Source: Alcaligenaceae bacterium (GTDB lineage: Bacteria; Pseudomonadota; Gammaproteobacteria; Burkholderiales; Burkholderiaceae_B). Taken from it: a stretch of DNA of 7,914 bases. The notes beneath the pieces are model-generated. The model worked only from the letters and a program-made list of their open reading frames with translations. It was not told the origin of the DNA and made no database searches. Location: assembly GCA_012512545.1 (NCBI GenBank), contig JAAZDZ010000020.1:1-7914 (forward strand). Direction: 5' to 3'. The translations under genes were made by a program, and so were the position numbers. The first letter of the stretch is position 1, and every line of letters starts with the position of its first letter. Positions 1 to 6,090 of the stretch are shown one piece after another.

Positions 1-207
1 GTAGTCGAGCAGCTTACGGCGGCGGCTGACCATGCGCAGCAGGCCGCGACGGGAGTGGTGATCTTTCTTGTGTGCCTTGAAGTGCTCGGTGAGCTCGTTG
101 ATGCGCGCGGTGAGTAATGCCACCTGCACTTCGGGGGAACCGGTATCGCCTTGTGCGCGTTGGAATTGCGAGACGATCTCGGATTTTTTGATATCGGTAA
201 CTGCCAT
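1..207 (-). CDS. rpsO: 30S ribosomal protein S15, partial (N-terminal 69 codons)
   Basis: The translation starts [20 protein letters not shown] and continues through [21 protein letters not shown] to SRRRKLLDY at the window edge. This is the S15 family, which is normally 89 residues, so about 20 C-terminal residues lie outside the window. S15 binds the central domain of 16S rRNA early in assembly of the small subunit; the HSRRGLL and SRRRKLLDY segments carry conserved RNA-contacting residues. The start ATG at 207-205 has a purine-rich Shine-Dalgarno (GAGG) about ten bases upstream. In many proteobacteria rpsO is followed by pnp, which would lie beyond base 1. The only anomaly is the truncation by the window edge. 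Identification is essentially certain. Confidence 0.97.
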   Translation of the reverse strand, partial: MAVTDIKKSEIVSQFQRAQGDTGSPEVQVALLTARINELTEHFKAHKKDHHSRRGLLRMVSRRRKLLDY

Positions 208-271
208 TTTTATTGACCTCAGATGAACTTGCGCCAAAGCCGAGGTGCCTTGGCGTGCGTGAAAAGGGGAA

Positions 272-277
272 ATTATA
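272..277 (-). promoter_or_regulatory. Putative rpsO promoter, -10 box
   Basis: A perfect TATAAT is read on the minus strand 65 bases before the rpsO start codon. The best -35 at 17-base spacing is poor (GCGCCA, 3 of 6 matches to TTGACA). Transcription would start near base 265 and give a leader of about 58 bases. The consensus -10 suits a strongly expressed ribosomal protein gene, but the weak -35 keeps confidence moderate. The rest of the 208-387 gap between the divergent genes shows no convincing promoter for the plus-strand lipoprotein gene. Confidence 0.5.
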
Positions 278-387
278 CACTGTCGGGCACGATATGGCGC
301 AGCTTGCCCACCCCCTGGCGCCTGCAGCCAAGTTGGATGAAAATGGAAAGGGATTCAGCCTGACCCTCAAGCAACAAGGAGCCAACC

Positions 388-930
388 ATGCCCGCGTCAA
401 CCCCGCTTCATTCCCCCACCAGAAGGTTGCGCCCGATACGCTTTGTTTTCATCACCGCCACCGCCCTGGTAGCGAGCGCCTGTTCAAGCATGCAGGACAT
501 ACCTGCGGGCGCTTCATTGGCTGAAGTCCAGGCCCGGTATGGCGCTCCCACAGTGGAATGCCCGCTTGCCGATGGTTCGCGTTCAGCAGTCTGGAGCACC
601 CAGCCCATGGGGCAATATGCCTGGGGCACGACAATTGCACCGGATGGCACGGTTGGCCCCATAGAACAGATACTGACAGACACCGGATTCCGCAAGGTGG
701 AAATCGGTGTCTGGGATACTGAACGCCTGCGCTGCGCCTTTGGCCTGCCGGCCGAAATCAAGCAAATCGGCTTGCCCAGTGTGCGTCAGACGGTGTGGAG
801 CTATCGCTACAAGGAAGCGGGTACCTGGAATTCGCTCATGCACGTATATGTGTCTGACGATGGCATTGTGCAGCGCATGCACCCCGGCCCCGACCCCCTG
901 TTTGAACAGGAAATATGGCCGTTCCTGTAA
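388..930 (+). CDS. Putative lipoprotein with two BamE/SmpA-like halves
   Basis: This 180-residue protein has a basic N-terminus, a hydrophobic stretch at about residues 17-31 and a lipobox-like ending VASAC. Cys32 would be the lipidated residue after signal peptidase II cleavage, so it is probably an envelope lipoprotein. The next residue is Ser rather than Asp, which favours sorting to the outer membrane. The mature part shows two similar units. One begins SLAEVQARYGAPTVEC and the other WDTERLRCAFGLPAEI; the second is followed by a VWSYRY strand. This 'short helix, then [YF]G.P, then W.Y strand' pattern resembles the SmpA/OmlA/BamE fold, but I do not recognise a named family. The start is supported by AAGGAG at 376-381, six bases before the ATG. 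The gene stands alone on the plus strand, divergent from rpsO and convergent with pssA. Its function is unknown. Confidence 0.85.
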   Translation: MPASTPLHSPTRRLRPIRFVFITATALVASACSSMQDIPAGASLAEVQARYGAPTVECPLADGSRSAVWSTQPMGQYAWGTTIAPDGTVGPIEQILTDTGFRKVEIGVWDTERLRCAFGLPAEIKQIGLPSVRQTVWSYRYKEAGTWNSLMHVYVSDDGIVQRMHPGPDPLFEQEIWPFL

Positions 931-959
931 AGGCTTCCGGCTTTACGGTTTGTCGGAAG
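927..959. terminator. Overlapping hairpins at convergent gene ends (weak)
   Basis: GTAAAG at 927-932 pairs with CTTTAC at 941-946. The TAA stop of the lipoprotein gene (928-930) and the TAA stop of pssA (945-943, minus) lie in the two arms. An alternative hairpin pairs CTTCCG (934-939) with CGGAAG (954-959). Neither is followed by a T-run, so this could slow polymerase from both sides but is not a convincing intrinsic terminator. Confidence 0.3.
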
Positions 960-1758
960 GCGGTTGATCGGGCTGTGTCTGTTCGGGCGCGCCGCCATCA
1001 CTGCGCAGGCGGGTCAGCTGGCGGGCGCGCCGCCAGCGCCAGGCCATGATGACCCAGCCCGACAGGCCATAGATGACAAACACGCCAAACAGCATGACGG
1101 GCGGGTCGGCCGACACCGACACAAACACCGCCACCAGAACCAGCATGACCCAGAACGGCACGCTGCGCCCCAGCGCAAAGGATTTACCGCTGTAGAACGG
1201 CGCGTTGCTGACCATGGCCACGCCCGCGTAGACAGTCAGAACGAAAGCCACCCAAGGCACGACATTGGCTGAAAACGTGAATTTGTTATCGACCGCCAGC
1301 CACACGAAACCGGCGACCAGCGCAGCCGCAGCCGGGCTGGGCAGGCCCTGGAAGAAGCGTTTATCCACGACCGCGATATTGATGTTGAAACGCGCCAGCC
1401 GCAAAGCGGCTCCCACCACATAGACGAACGCGGCCAGCCAGCCCCAGCGGCCCAGGCCCTGCAAGGCCCAGACATACATGACAAGCGCAGGCGCCATGCC
1501 GAAGGAAATCATGTCGGCCAGCGAATCGTATTGCTCGCCAAACGCCGATTGCGTATTGGTAAGCCGCGCCACACGCCCGTCCATGCCGTCAAACACCAGC
1601 GCCAGGAAAATGGCAATGGCAGCCATTTCGAAGCGCCCGTTCATGGCCTGAACCACTGCAAAAAAACCTGCGAACAGATTGGCGGTGGTAAAGGCGTTGG
1701 GCAGCAGATAGATGCCGCGACGCCGTTTGACTTCTTCAGGCGGTAGGTTGTTCTGCAT
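943..1758 (-). CDS. pssA: CDP-diacylglycerol--serine O-phosphatidyltransferase
   Basis: PssA is an inner-membrane enzyme that joins L-serine to CDP-diacylglycerol, releasing CMP and phosphatidylserine, the precursor of phosphatidylethanolamine. The 271-residue protein carries a perfect CDP-alcohol phosphatidyltransferase signature, D-x2-D-G-x2-A-R-x8-G-x3-D-x3-D. It runs from D57 to D82, with metal and substrate aspartates D57, D60, D78 and D82. The early segment YLLPNAFTTANLFAGFF and several later hydrophobic helices fit the multi-pass membrane fold. The C-terminus is a short Pro/Gln/Asp-rich hydrophilic tail. This is the integral-membrane PssA type, not the E. coli phospholipase D-like type. 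The ATG lies five bases after the psd stop, and the AAGG that could act as ribosome binding site is inside the end of psd, so translation is probably coupled to psd. Confidence 0.95.
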   Translation of the reverse strand: MQNNLPPEEVKRRRGIYLLPNAFTTANLFAGFFAVVQAMNGRFEMAAIAIFLALVFDGMDGRVARLTNTQSAFGEQYDSLADMISFGMAPALVMYVWALQGLGRWGWLAAFVYVVGAALRLARFNINIAVVDKRFFQGLPSPAAAALVAGFVWLAVDNKFTFSANVVPWVAFVLTVYAGVAMVSNAPFYSGKSFALGRSVPFWVMLVLVAVFVSVSADPPVMLFGVFVIYGLSGWVIMAWRWRRARQLTRLRSDGGAPEQTQPDQPPSDKP

Positions 1759-1763
1759 AGGGT

Positions 1764-2435
1764 TCAGCCTTGTTGTTCAAGCGCGGCGGCTGGAAGATCG
1801 GCCAGCGTGGTGCTGGTCGCCTGCACTTTGTCGCCAATGGCCACCCGCGGGCGGGAACCCGGCGGCAGGTAGACATCGACCCGCGAACCAAAGCGGATAA
1901 AGCCATAGCGCTGACCGGCGTAGAGTTCGTCGCCAGGTTTGGCGTAGCAAAGAATGCGTTTGGCGACCAGCCCGGCCACCTGCACGGCTGTGACCACATG
2001 GCCTTCAGGGGTACGCATGACCATGGCATTGCGTTCGTTTTCCAGCGAGGCTTTGTCGAGCGCCGCATTGAAAAACTTGCCGGCGAAGTAATTCACCGAT
2101 ACCACGGTGCCCTTGACCGGAGCGCGGTTGGAGTGAACGTTGAATACGTTCATAAACACGCTGATCTTGATGGCATCACGATTGGCATAGGAATCGTGGA
2201 CTTCCTCGACCGCAACAATGCGGCCATCGGCGGGGGACAGCACGGCGAGTTCGCCCTGCGGCGCCACGCGTGCCGGGTCGCGAAAAAACTGCAGCACAAA
2301 GAGCGACAGCAGCCAGAAAACAATGGATATACCCGGCCACCAGATGGAAACCAGGATGGAAATAATGACAATGCCGGCCAGAAAAGGCCAGCCTTCGCGC
2401 GCGATAAGCGGATGGGGGTAAGGTGGTTTATTCAT
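1764..2435 (-). CDS. psd: Phosphatidylserine decarboxylase proenzyme (short form)
   Basis: Psd decarboxylates phosphatidylserine to phosphatidylethanolamine, consuming the product of the next gene, pssA. At 223 residues it is the short PSD-A-like form rather than the ~320-residue E. coli type. Visible landmarks are hydrophobic membrane-associating segments at about residues 17-50, then FFRDP, SPADG with D70, and NVHSNRAPV with H101. Near the C-terminus, [11 protein letters not shown] contains the G183-S184 self-cleavage site, where Ser184 becomes the pyruvoyl prosthetic group of the small alpha chain. D70, H101 and S184 are the expected self-processing and catalytic residues. The start [21 protein letters not shown] fits the family, and an in-frame TGA three codons upstream excludes a longer form. 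Unusually, no good Shine-Dalgarno precedes the ATG. psd and pssA form a two-gene unit, and the gene upstream is the heme-locus pseudogene, 44 bases away. Confidence 0.95.
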   Translation of the reverse strand: MNKPPYPHPLIAREGWPFLAGIVIISILVSIWWPGISIVFWLLSLFVLQFFRDPARVAPQGELAVLSPADGRIVAVEEVHDSYANRDAIKISVFMNVFNVHSNRAPVKGTVVSVNYFAGKFFNAALDKASLENERNAMVMRTPEGHVVTAVQVAGLVAKRILCYAKPGDELYAGQRYGFIRFGSRVDVYLPPGSRPRVAIGDKVQATSTTLADLPAAALEQQG

Positions 2436-2479
2436 CGTGGGTCAAAGAATAACCGAAATGTTACCGGCATAGCGTGAGT

Positions 2480-2680
2480 TCAGAGGAATACGACCAGCGG
2501 CACATGCGCATGCACGGGGTGTGCCTGCACATGTGCAGCCGTGCCATAGACCTGCTGCAACAGCCCCGGCGACAGGACTTCCTGGGGCGAGCCGCAGGCC
2601 AGGACGCCACCATCGGCCATCAGCGCCAGGCGATCACAGTATAAGGCGGCCAGATTGACATCGTGCAACACCACCAGCAC
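2480..2680 (-). pseudogene. hmuV: hmuV fragment (3' part, H-loop and C-terminus)
   Basis: These are the final 66 codons of an HmuV-like ATPase. They include the switch histidine in [10 protein letters not shown] and the [20 protein letters not shown] segment typical of the FecE/HmuV class. The tail is histidine-rich ([12 protein letters not shown]). All nucleotide-binding motifs upstream of the H-loop are absent. Confidence 0.8.
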
Positions 2681-3250
2681 GCCCGCCACGTTTTCCATGC
2701 CGGAAAGCCGGAGCAGCGCATCTGCGGAGGTATTGGCCCCCGCCGACAGCAAGGGGCCGCCACGGTGCAATATCACCATGGCCCGCCGATACTCGGGTTC
2801 TGCACCGGCCACGGCATCCAGGGACGCCTGGATACTGGCCCGCAGCGCCTCGCCTTCCGCCTGTACGCCCAGCGCATCAGCCACAGCCCGCACCCGTTCA
2901 TACAGAGATTCGATGCCGGGCTGATCGGGCACATTCACCGTGGTGACGCCCATGGCCTGCAGGCGTTCCAGGACTTCCGGCGGCCCCGCATTCTCGGAAG
3001 CGATCAGCAGATCGGGCTGCTGGGACAATATGCCTTCGAGAGACAGATTGCGGTAGTAGCCCACACGCGGCAGCTGAGTGGCTGCCTCGGGGTAGAGACT
3101 GGAGGCATCATCGGCCACGAGACGATCACCTGCGCCCAGGGCGTAGACGATTTCCGTGACGGTGCCCCCCAGGCTGACCACGCGCTCGCCTGCGACCGCC
3201 AGCGGCGACAGCAGCAGAATGGCCAGTACTACGGCCACGCGGAACATCAT
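2681..3250 (-). pseudogene. hmuT: hmuT fragment (5' part, N-terminal lobe)
   Basis: This is the HmuT-derived half of the fusion: signal peptide, N-lobe and part of the linker. It stops at GMENVAG, where intact HmuT proteins continue for roughly 100 more residues forming the second lobe. Both lobes are needed to clamp heme in this family. The exact breakpoint is uncertain by a few codons. Confidence 0.8.
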
Positions 3251-4293
3251 GCCGCCAGTGGAATCGGACAATAACTTTCCAGTAAAGCGCGCCATTGTGG
3301 GAGCTCCGGTATGCCTGGTTTGCGAACGCCAAAGAACTGCACAATCATTTCGCCATCTGCGGAAAAGCATTCCAGCGAAGTGACCCAGCCATCGACTGTG
3401 GGTTTATTCACCACCCAGGCGCGGTCAATCGCCTGAGTGTTCAGATGAAGATTGAAGTGCGGCTCCATGACGTTGAACCATGGGCCGGTGCGCAGCAGTT
3501 TCTTGATCGGGCCGGAATGAATCTGAATCATGCCGTGGTTGCCCGCAAAACACATGAAGGGGATATCGGCCGCCGCCACATCATTGAGCATGCGCTCGGC
3601 GGTTTCCACTGGCACTTGCTGCGCAAGATCGGCGCCGACATCGCGCAAGGCGGTCAGCCGTTCGACCTTGTTGCGCTTCAGCAGGCCGAAGAATTCGTGC
3701 GTGTCCTGCATGGCCAGCCATTCTTCGCGCAGCGAGGCAGGCGCCTGTGCCAGCGTTTCGTCGGGGCTGCGCCGCAGAGCTTCAAGCACCGGCCATGCGG
3801 GCTGAGGCTCGGTAAAGCGGGCAACCAGATCGCCCCAGGCGGCTTCGTCGGATTCGGACGTCAAATACACCTTGTGCACCGGCAGGCCCGCCCGATCAAA
3901 GAATTGCAGCGATTTGCGGCCGCCACTGGCCACCGCCCAGGTATGAGCCCAGTCGGTAAAGAACATGCGCAGGTCGATATCAGGGCCCAGCACGATTCCC
4001 ATGCTTTTACCGGCACGGATATCCTGGTAGCGCCCATGACGTTCGTGTACGCAATGCTCGTTGCGTGTCAGGGCCATGACACGCCCCAGAGAGCCCAGTT
4101 CGCGGAAGATATCCTGAGGCGGAGTGCGCAGTTGAATGGCCTGGATATCCCCCACCTGCGCGGCCACCAGTTCCAGTTCAGAGACGCCCAGGCTGTCTGC
4201 CACATTGCGGATGCGCGCTTTGGGCTGTTGTTCAGTGGCCGCCTGGTATTGCTTGCGCAGTTCCAGGGCGCGGTCATGATTGTCCATCGACAT
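3247..4293 (-). CDS. hmuS: Hemin-degrading factor / cytoplasmic heme chaperone HmuS
   Basis: HmuS-family proteins bind heme in the cytoplasm after import and pass it on or help open the ring to release iron. The predicted 348-residue length is typical. The two homologous halves are visible: [13 protein letters not shown] in the first, and [15 protein letters not shown] then [13 protein letters not shown] and [17 protein letters not shown] in the second. His199 in [11 protein letters not shown] sits where HemS, ChuS and PhuS carry the axial heme-ligand histidine. No truncation or frameshift is seen. I chose the ATG at 4293 ([16 protein letters not shown]). It lies about 29 bases after the predicted transcription start and has only a weak AUGGA-type ribosome binding site. 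A longer in-frame start at 4368 would be upstream of that promoter and adds an unrelated sequence. The stop overlaps the following hmuT fragment as ATGA. Transcription is probably Fur-repressed. Confidence 0.93.
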   Translation of the reverse strand: MSMDNHDRALELRKQYQAATEQQPKARIRNVADSLGVSELELVAAQVGDIQAIQLRTPPQDIFRELGSLGRVMALTRNEHCVHERHGRYQDIRAGKSMGIVLGPDIDLRMFFTDWAHTWAVASGGRKSLQFFDRAGLPVHKVYLTSESDEAAWGDLVARFTEPQPAWPVLEALRRSPDETLAQAPASLREEWLAMQDTHEFFGLLKRNKVERLTALRDVGADLAQQVPVETAERMLNDVAAADIPFMCFAGNHGMIQIHSGPIKKLLRTGPWFNVMEPHFNLHLNTQAIDRAWVVNKPTVDGWVTSLECFSADGEMIVQFFGVRKPGIPELPQWRALLESYCPIPLAA

Positions 4294-4305
4294 AATAATC
4301 CATTT

Positions 4306-4327
4306 GATAATGCGAATTGTTTTCGTT
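4306..4327 (-). promoter_or_regulatory. Putative Fur box in front of hmuS
   Basis: On the plus strand, 4306-4324 reads GATAATGCGAATTGTTTTC, which matches the 19-base Fur consensus GATAATGATAATCATTATC at 14 of 19 positions. Read three bases further along, 4309-4327 is a near-palindrome (AATGCGAATTGTTTTCGTT) matching the pattern AATGAGAATTATTCTCATT at 15 of 19. It covers the predicted transcription start and lies just downstream of the -10 box, a place where bound Fe-Fur would block transcription. Confidence 0.65.
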
Positions 4328-4328
4328 A

Positions 4329-4357
4329 ATGATATCGCGAACTCACAGGCGAGTCGA
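4329..4357 (-). promoter_or_regulatory. Putative sigma-70 promoter of hmuS
   Basis: On the minus strand a -35 TCGACT (4357-4352, 4 of 6) and a -10 TATCAT (4334-4329, 5 of 6) are separated by exactly 17 bases. Transcription would begin near base 4322 and leave a leader of about 28 bases. The overlap with the Fur-box match and the flush position of the upstream tandem repeat support this site over chance matches. Confidence 0.5.
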
Positions 4358-4359
4358 GC

Positions 4360-4391
4360 GCCAATCAAAACTCAAGCCAATCAGAACTCAA
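4360..4391 (-). repeat. Tandem 16-base direct repeat upstream of the hmuS -35
   Basis: On the plus strand GCCAATCAAAACTCAA (4360-4375) is followed at once by GCCAATCAGAACTCAA (4376-4391), 15 of 16 identical. The pair ends two bases before the -35 hexamer, covering about -38 to -69 relative to the predicted start. A perfect 10-base palindrome, TCAATATTGA (4388-4397), overlaps the distal end, and an AGTTC-AGG-GAACT inverted repeat follows at 4399-4411. The placement suggests binding sites for an activator that recognises direct repeats, but no protein can be assigned. Confidence 0.6.
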
Positions 4392-4441
4392 TATTGATAG
4401 TTCAGGGAACTGCGGAAGCTGCGGTTGTCCAGAGCCTCCAA
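4388..4441 (-). pseudogene. Possible C-terminal remnant of a TonB-dependent heme receptor
   Basis: Directly behind the T-run of the ilvC terminator, one minus-strand frame reads LEALDNRSFRSSLNYQY and then TGA (4390-4388). The last residues alternate as F-x-S-x-L-x-Y-x-Y with a terminal aromatic residue, which is the C-terminal beta-signal pattern of outer-membrane barrels such as TonB-dependent receptors. In Bordetella-type loci the heme receptor gene (bhuR/hmuR) sits immediately before the hmuS homologue, so position and strand both fit. Only 17 codons remain and chance cannot be excluded. Confidence 0.35.
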
Positions 4442-4470
4442 AAAAAAAACCACCCCGTGCGGAGTGGTTT
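4440..4470 (-). terminator. Intrinsic terminator of the ilvIHC operon
   Basis: On the minus strand AAACCACTCC (4470-4461), loop GCAC, then GGGGTGGTTT (4456-4447) form a 10-base-pair stem with one G-T pair. The T-run, ten bases long including the last three stem bases, spans 4449-4440. This is a textbook Rho-independent terminator 72 bases after the ilvC stop. Confidence 0.92.
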
Positions 4471-4474
4471 GAGT

Positions 4475-4493
4475 GGTCAGGCAGCGCCTGACC
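4475..4493. other. Perfect 8-bp stem-loop between ilvC and its terminator
   Basis: GGTCAGGC (4475-4482) and GCCTGACC (4486-4493) form a perfect stem with an AGC loop. There is no adjacent T-run. It lies in the ilvC 3' untranslated region five bases before the terminator hairpin and may protect the mRNA 3' end. Confidence 0.7.
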
Positions 4494-4507
4494 TGCGGTG
4501 GCATGAG

Positions 4508-4523
4508 GGGGCTTTACAGCCCC
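4508..4523. other. Stem-loop in the ilvC 3' untranslated region
   Basis: GGGGCT (4508-4513) pairs with AGCCCC (4518-4523) around a TTAC loop, giving a GC-rich six-base-pair hairpin. On the minus strand it is the first of three successive hairpins after ilvC. No T-run follows it. Confidence 0.6.
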
Positions 4524-4541
4524 GCCCCGTTGTTTGTGTTG

Positions 4542-5579
<1,038 letters not shown>

Positions 5580-5588
5580 TTAATAGGG

Positions 5589-6080
5589 TCAGAGTTTCAG
5601 TACACGTTCGCCACGCCCGATGCCGGATACGCCTGTGCGTACGGTTTCGAGAATGGCACTGCGATCGAGCGCATTGATGAAGGCCTCGATCTTGTTTTGG
5701 TCGCCCGTAAGCTCAATGGTGTAAACCTTGTCGGTCACGTCGACAATATGGCCGCGGAAAATATCGGCCATGCGTTTCATTTCTTCACGCTCTTTGCCAA
5801 CGGCCCGCACCTTGATGAGCATGAGTTCGCGTTCAATATGCGGCCCTTCGGACAGATCAACCACCTTGACGACATCCACCAGCCGATTCAAGTGTTTGGT
5901 AATTTGTTCGATGATGTCGTCGGACCCTGTCGTGACAATGGTCATGCGCGACAAGGTGCTATCTTCCGTCGGGGCCACCGTCAAAGTTTCAATGTTGTAG
6001 CCTCGTGCAGAGAACAGCCCCACCACACGCGACAATGCGCCAGGCTCGTTTTCCAGAAGGATGGAAATCACATGTTTCAT
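5589..6080 (-). CDS. ilvH: Acetolactate synthase small (regulatory) subunit
   Basis: IlvH binds the catalytic subunit encoded just upstream, raises its activity and gives it feedback inhibition by valine. The 163-residue length equals that of E. coli IlvH. An N-terminal ACT domain spans about residues 1-78. It has the NEPGALSRVVGLFSARGYNI segment, in which G14 and N29 are the valine-site residues known from E. coli IlvH. The C-terminal half (about 80-163) is the ACT-like activation domain, with ERELMLIKVRA and the ending TGVSGIGRGERVLKL. AAGGAG lies six bases before the start and overlaps the ilvI stop codon (TAAGGAG), with only 10 bases between the genes, which implies tightly linked translation. 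The valine-site residues are intact, so valine feedback should operate. Confidence 0.97.
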   Translation of the reverse strand: MKHVISILLENEPGALSRVVGLFSARGYNIETLTVAPTEDSTLSRMTIVTTGSDDIIEQITKHLNRLVDVVKVVDLSEGPHIERELMLIKVRAVGKEREEMKRMADIFRGHIVDVTDKVYTIELTGDQNKIEAFINALDRSAILETVRTGVSGIGRGERVLKL

Positions 6081-6090
6081 CTGTTTCTCC

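Larger units (their letters stand above)
2480..3250 (-). pseudogene. hmuT'-'hmuV in-frame deletion fusion (heme ABC transporter remnant)
   Basis: This 256-codon open frame joins pieces of two genes. Residues 1-190 are the front of HmuT, the periplasmic heme-binding protein. They include a signal peptide ending AVA (cleavage about residue 20), [20 protein letters not shown], a VGYYR motif with Tyr65/66 at the place of the known heme-ligand tyrosine, and [16 protein letters not shown]. After GMENVAG the sequence changes to [20 protein letters not shown] and a 66-residue tail. That tail is the H-loop and C-terminus of HmuV, the heme ABC ATPase. The HmuT C-lobe, all of the permease HmuU, and the Walker A, Q-loop, signature and Walker B parts of HmuV are missing. 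With typical family lengths this implies loss of about 1.9 kb. The start ATG overlaps the hmuS stop as ATGA. The product would be exported but could neither transport heme nor hydrolyse ATP. Confidence 0.88.

Noticed and set aside
14..400. 128-codon minus-strand open frame overlapping rpsO
   Set aside because: It is out of frame with the certain S15 coding sequence and runs through the intergenic promoter region.
1770..2477. 235-codon plus-strand open frame opposite psd
   Set aside because: It overlaps the whole of psd, whose catalytic residues are intact. There is no ribosome binding site or known domain.
2436..2479. Possible psd promoter with TATTCT as -10
   Set aside because: No acceptable -35 lies at 16-18 bases upstream, so the hexamer alone is not evidence.
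2525..2538. 14-base perfect palindrome CTGCACATGTGCAG
   Set aside because: It is inside the hmuV tail, where His and Gln codons produce many GCAC/GTGC words. There is no second copy or associated promoter to suggest an operator.
3251..3370. Extra 40 codons before the hmuT fragment
   Set aside because: They lie inside the hmuS coding sequence in another frame. The ATGA overlap at 3250-3247, followed by a signal peptide, is the natural start.
3295..4329. 344-codon plus-strand open frame opposite hmuS
   Set aside because: It is antisense to a full-length HmuS with clear motifs, and its translation is low-complexity in the way typical of shadow frames.
4294..4368. 25-codon N-terminal extension of hmuS
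   Set aside because: It would start upstream of the predicted promoter -35, overlaps the tandem repeat, the Fur box and the promoter, and does not look like the family N-terminus.
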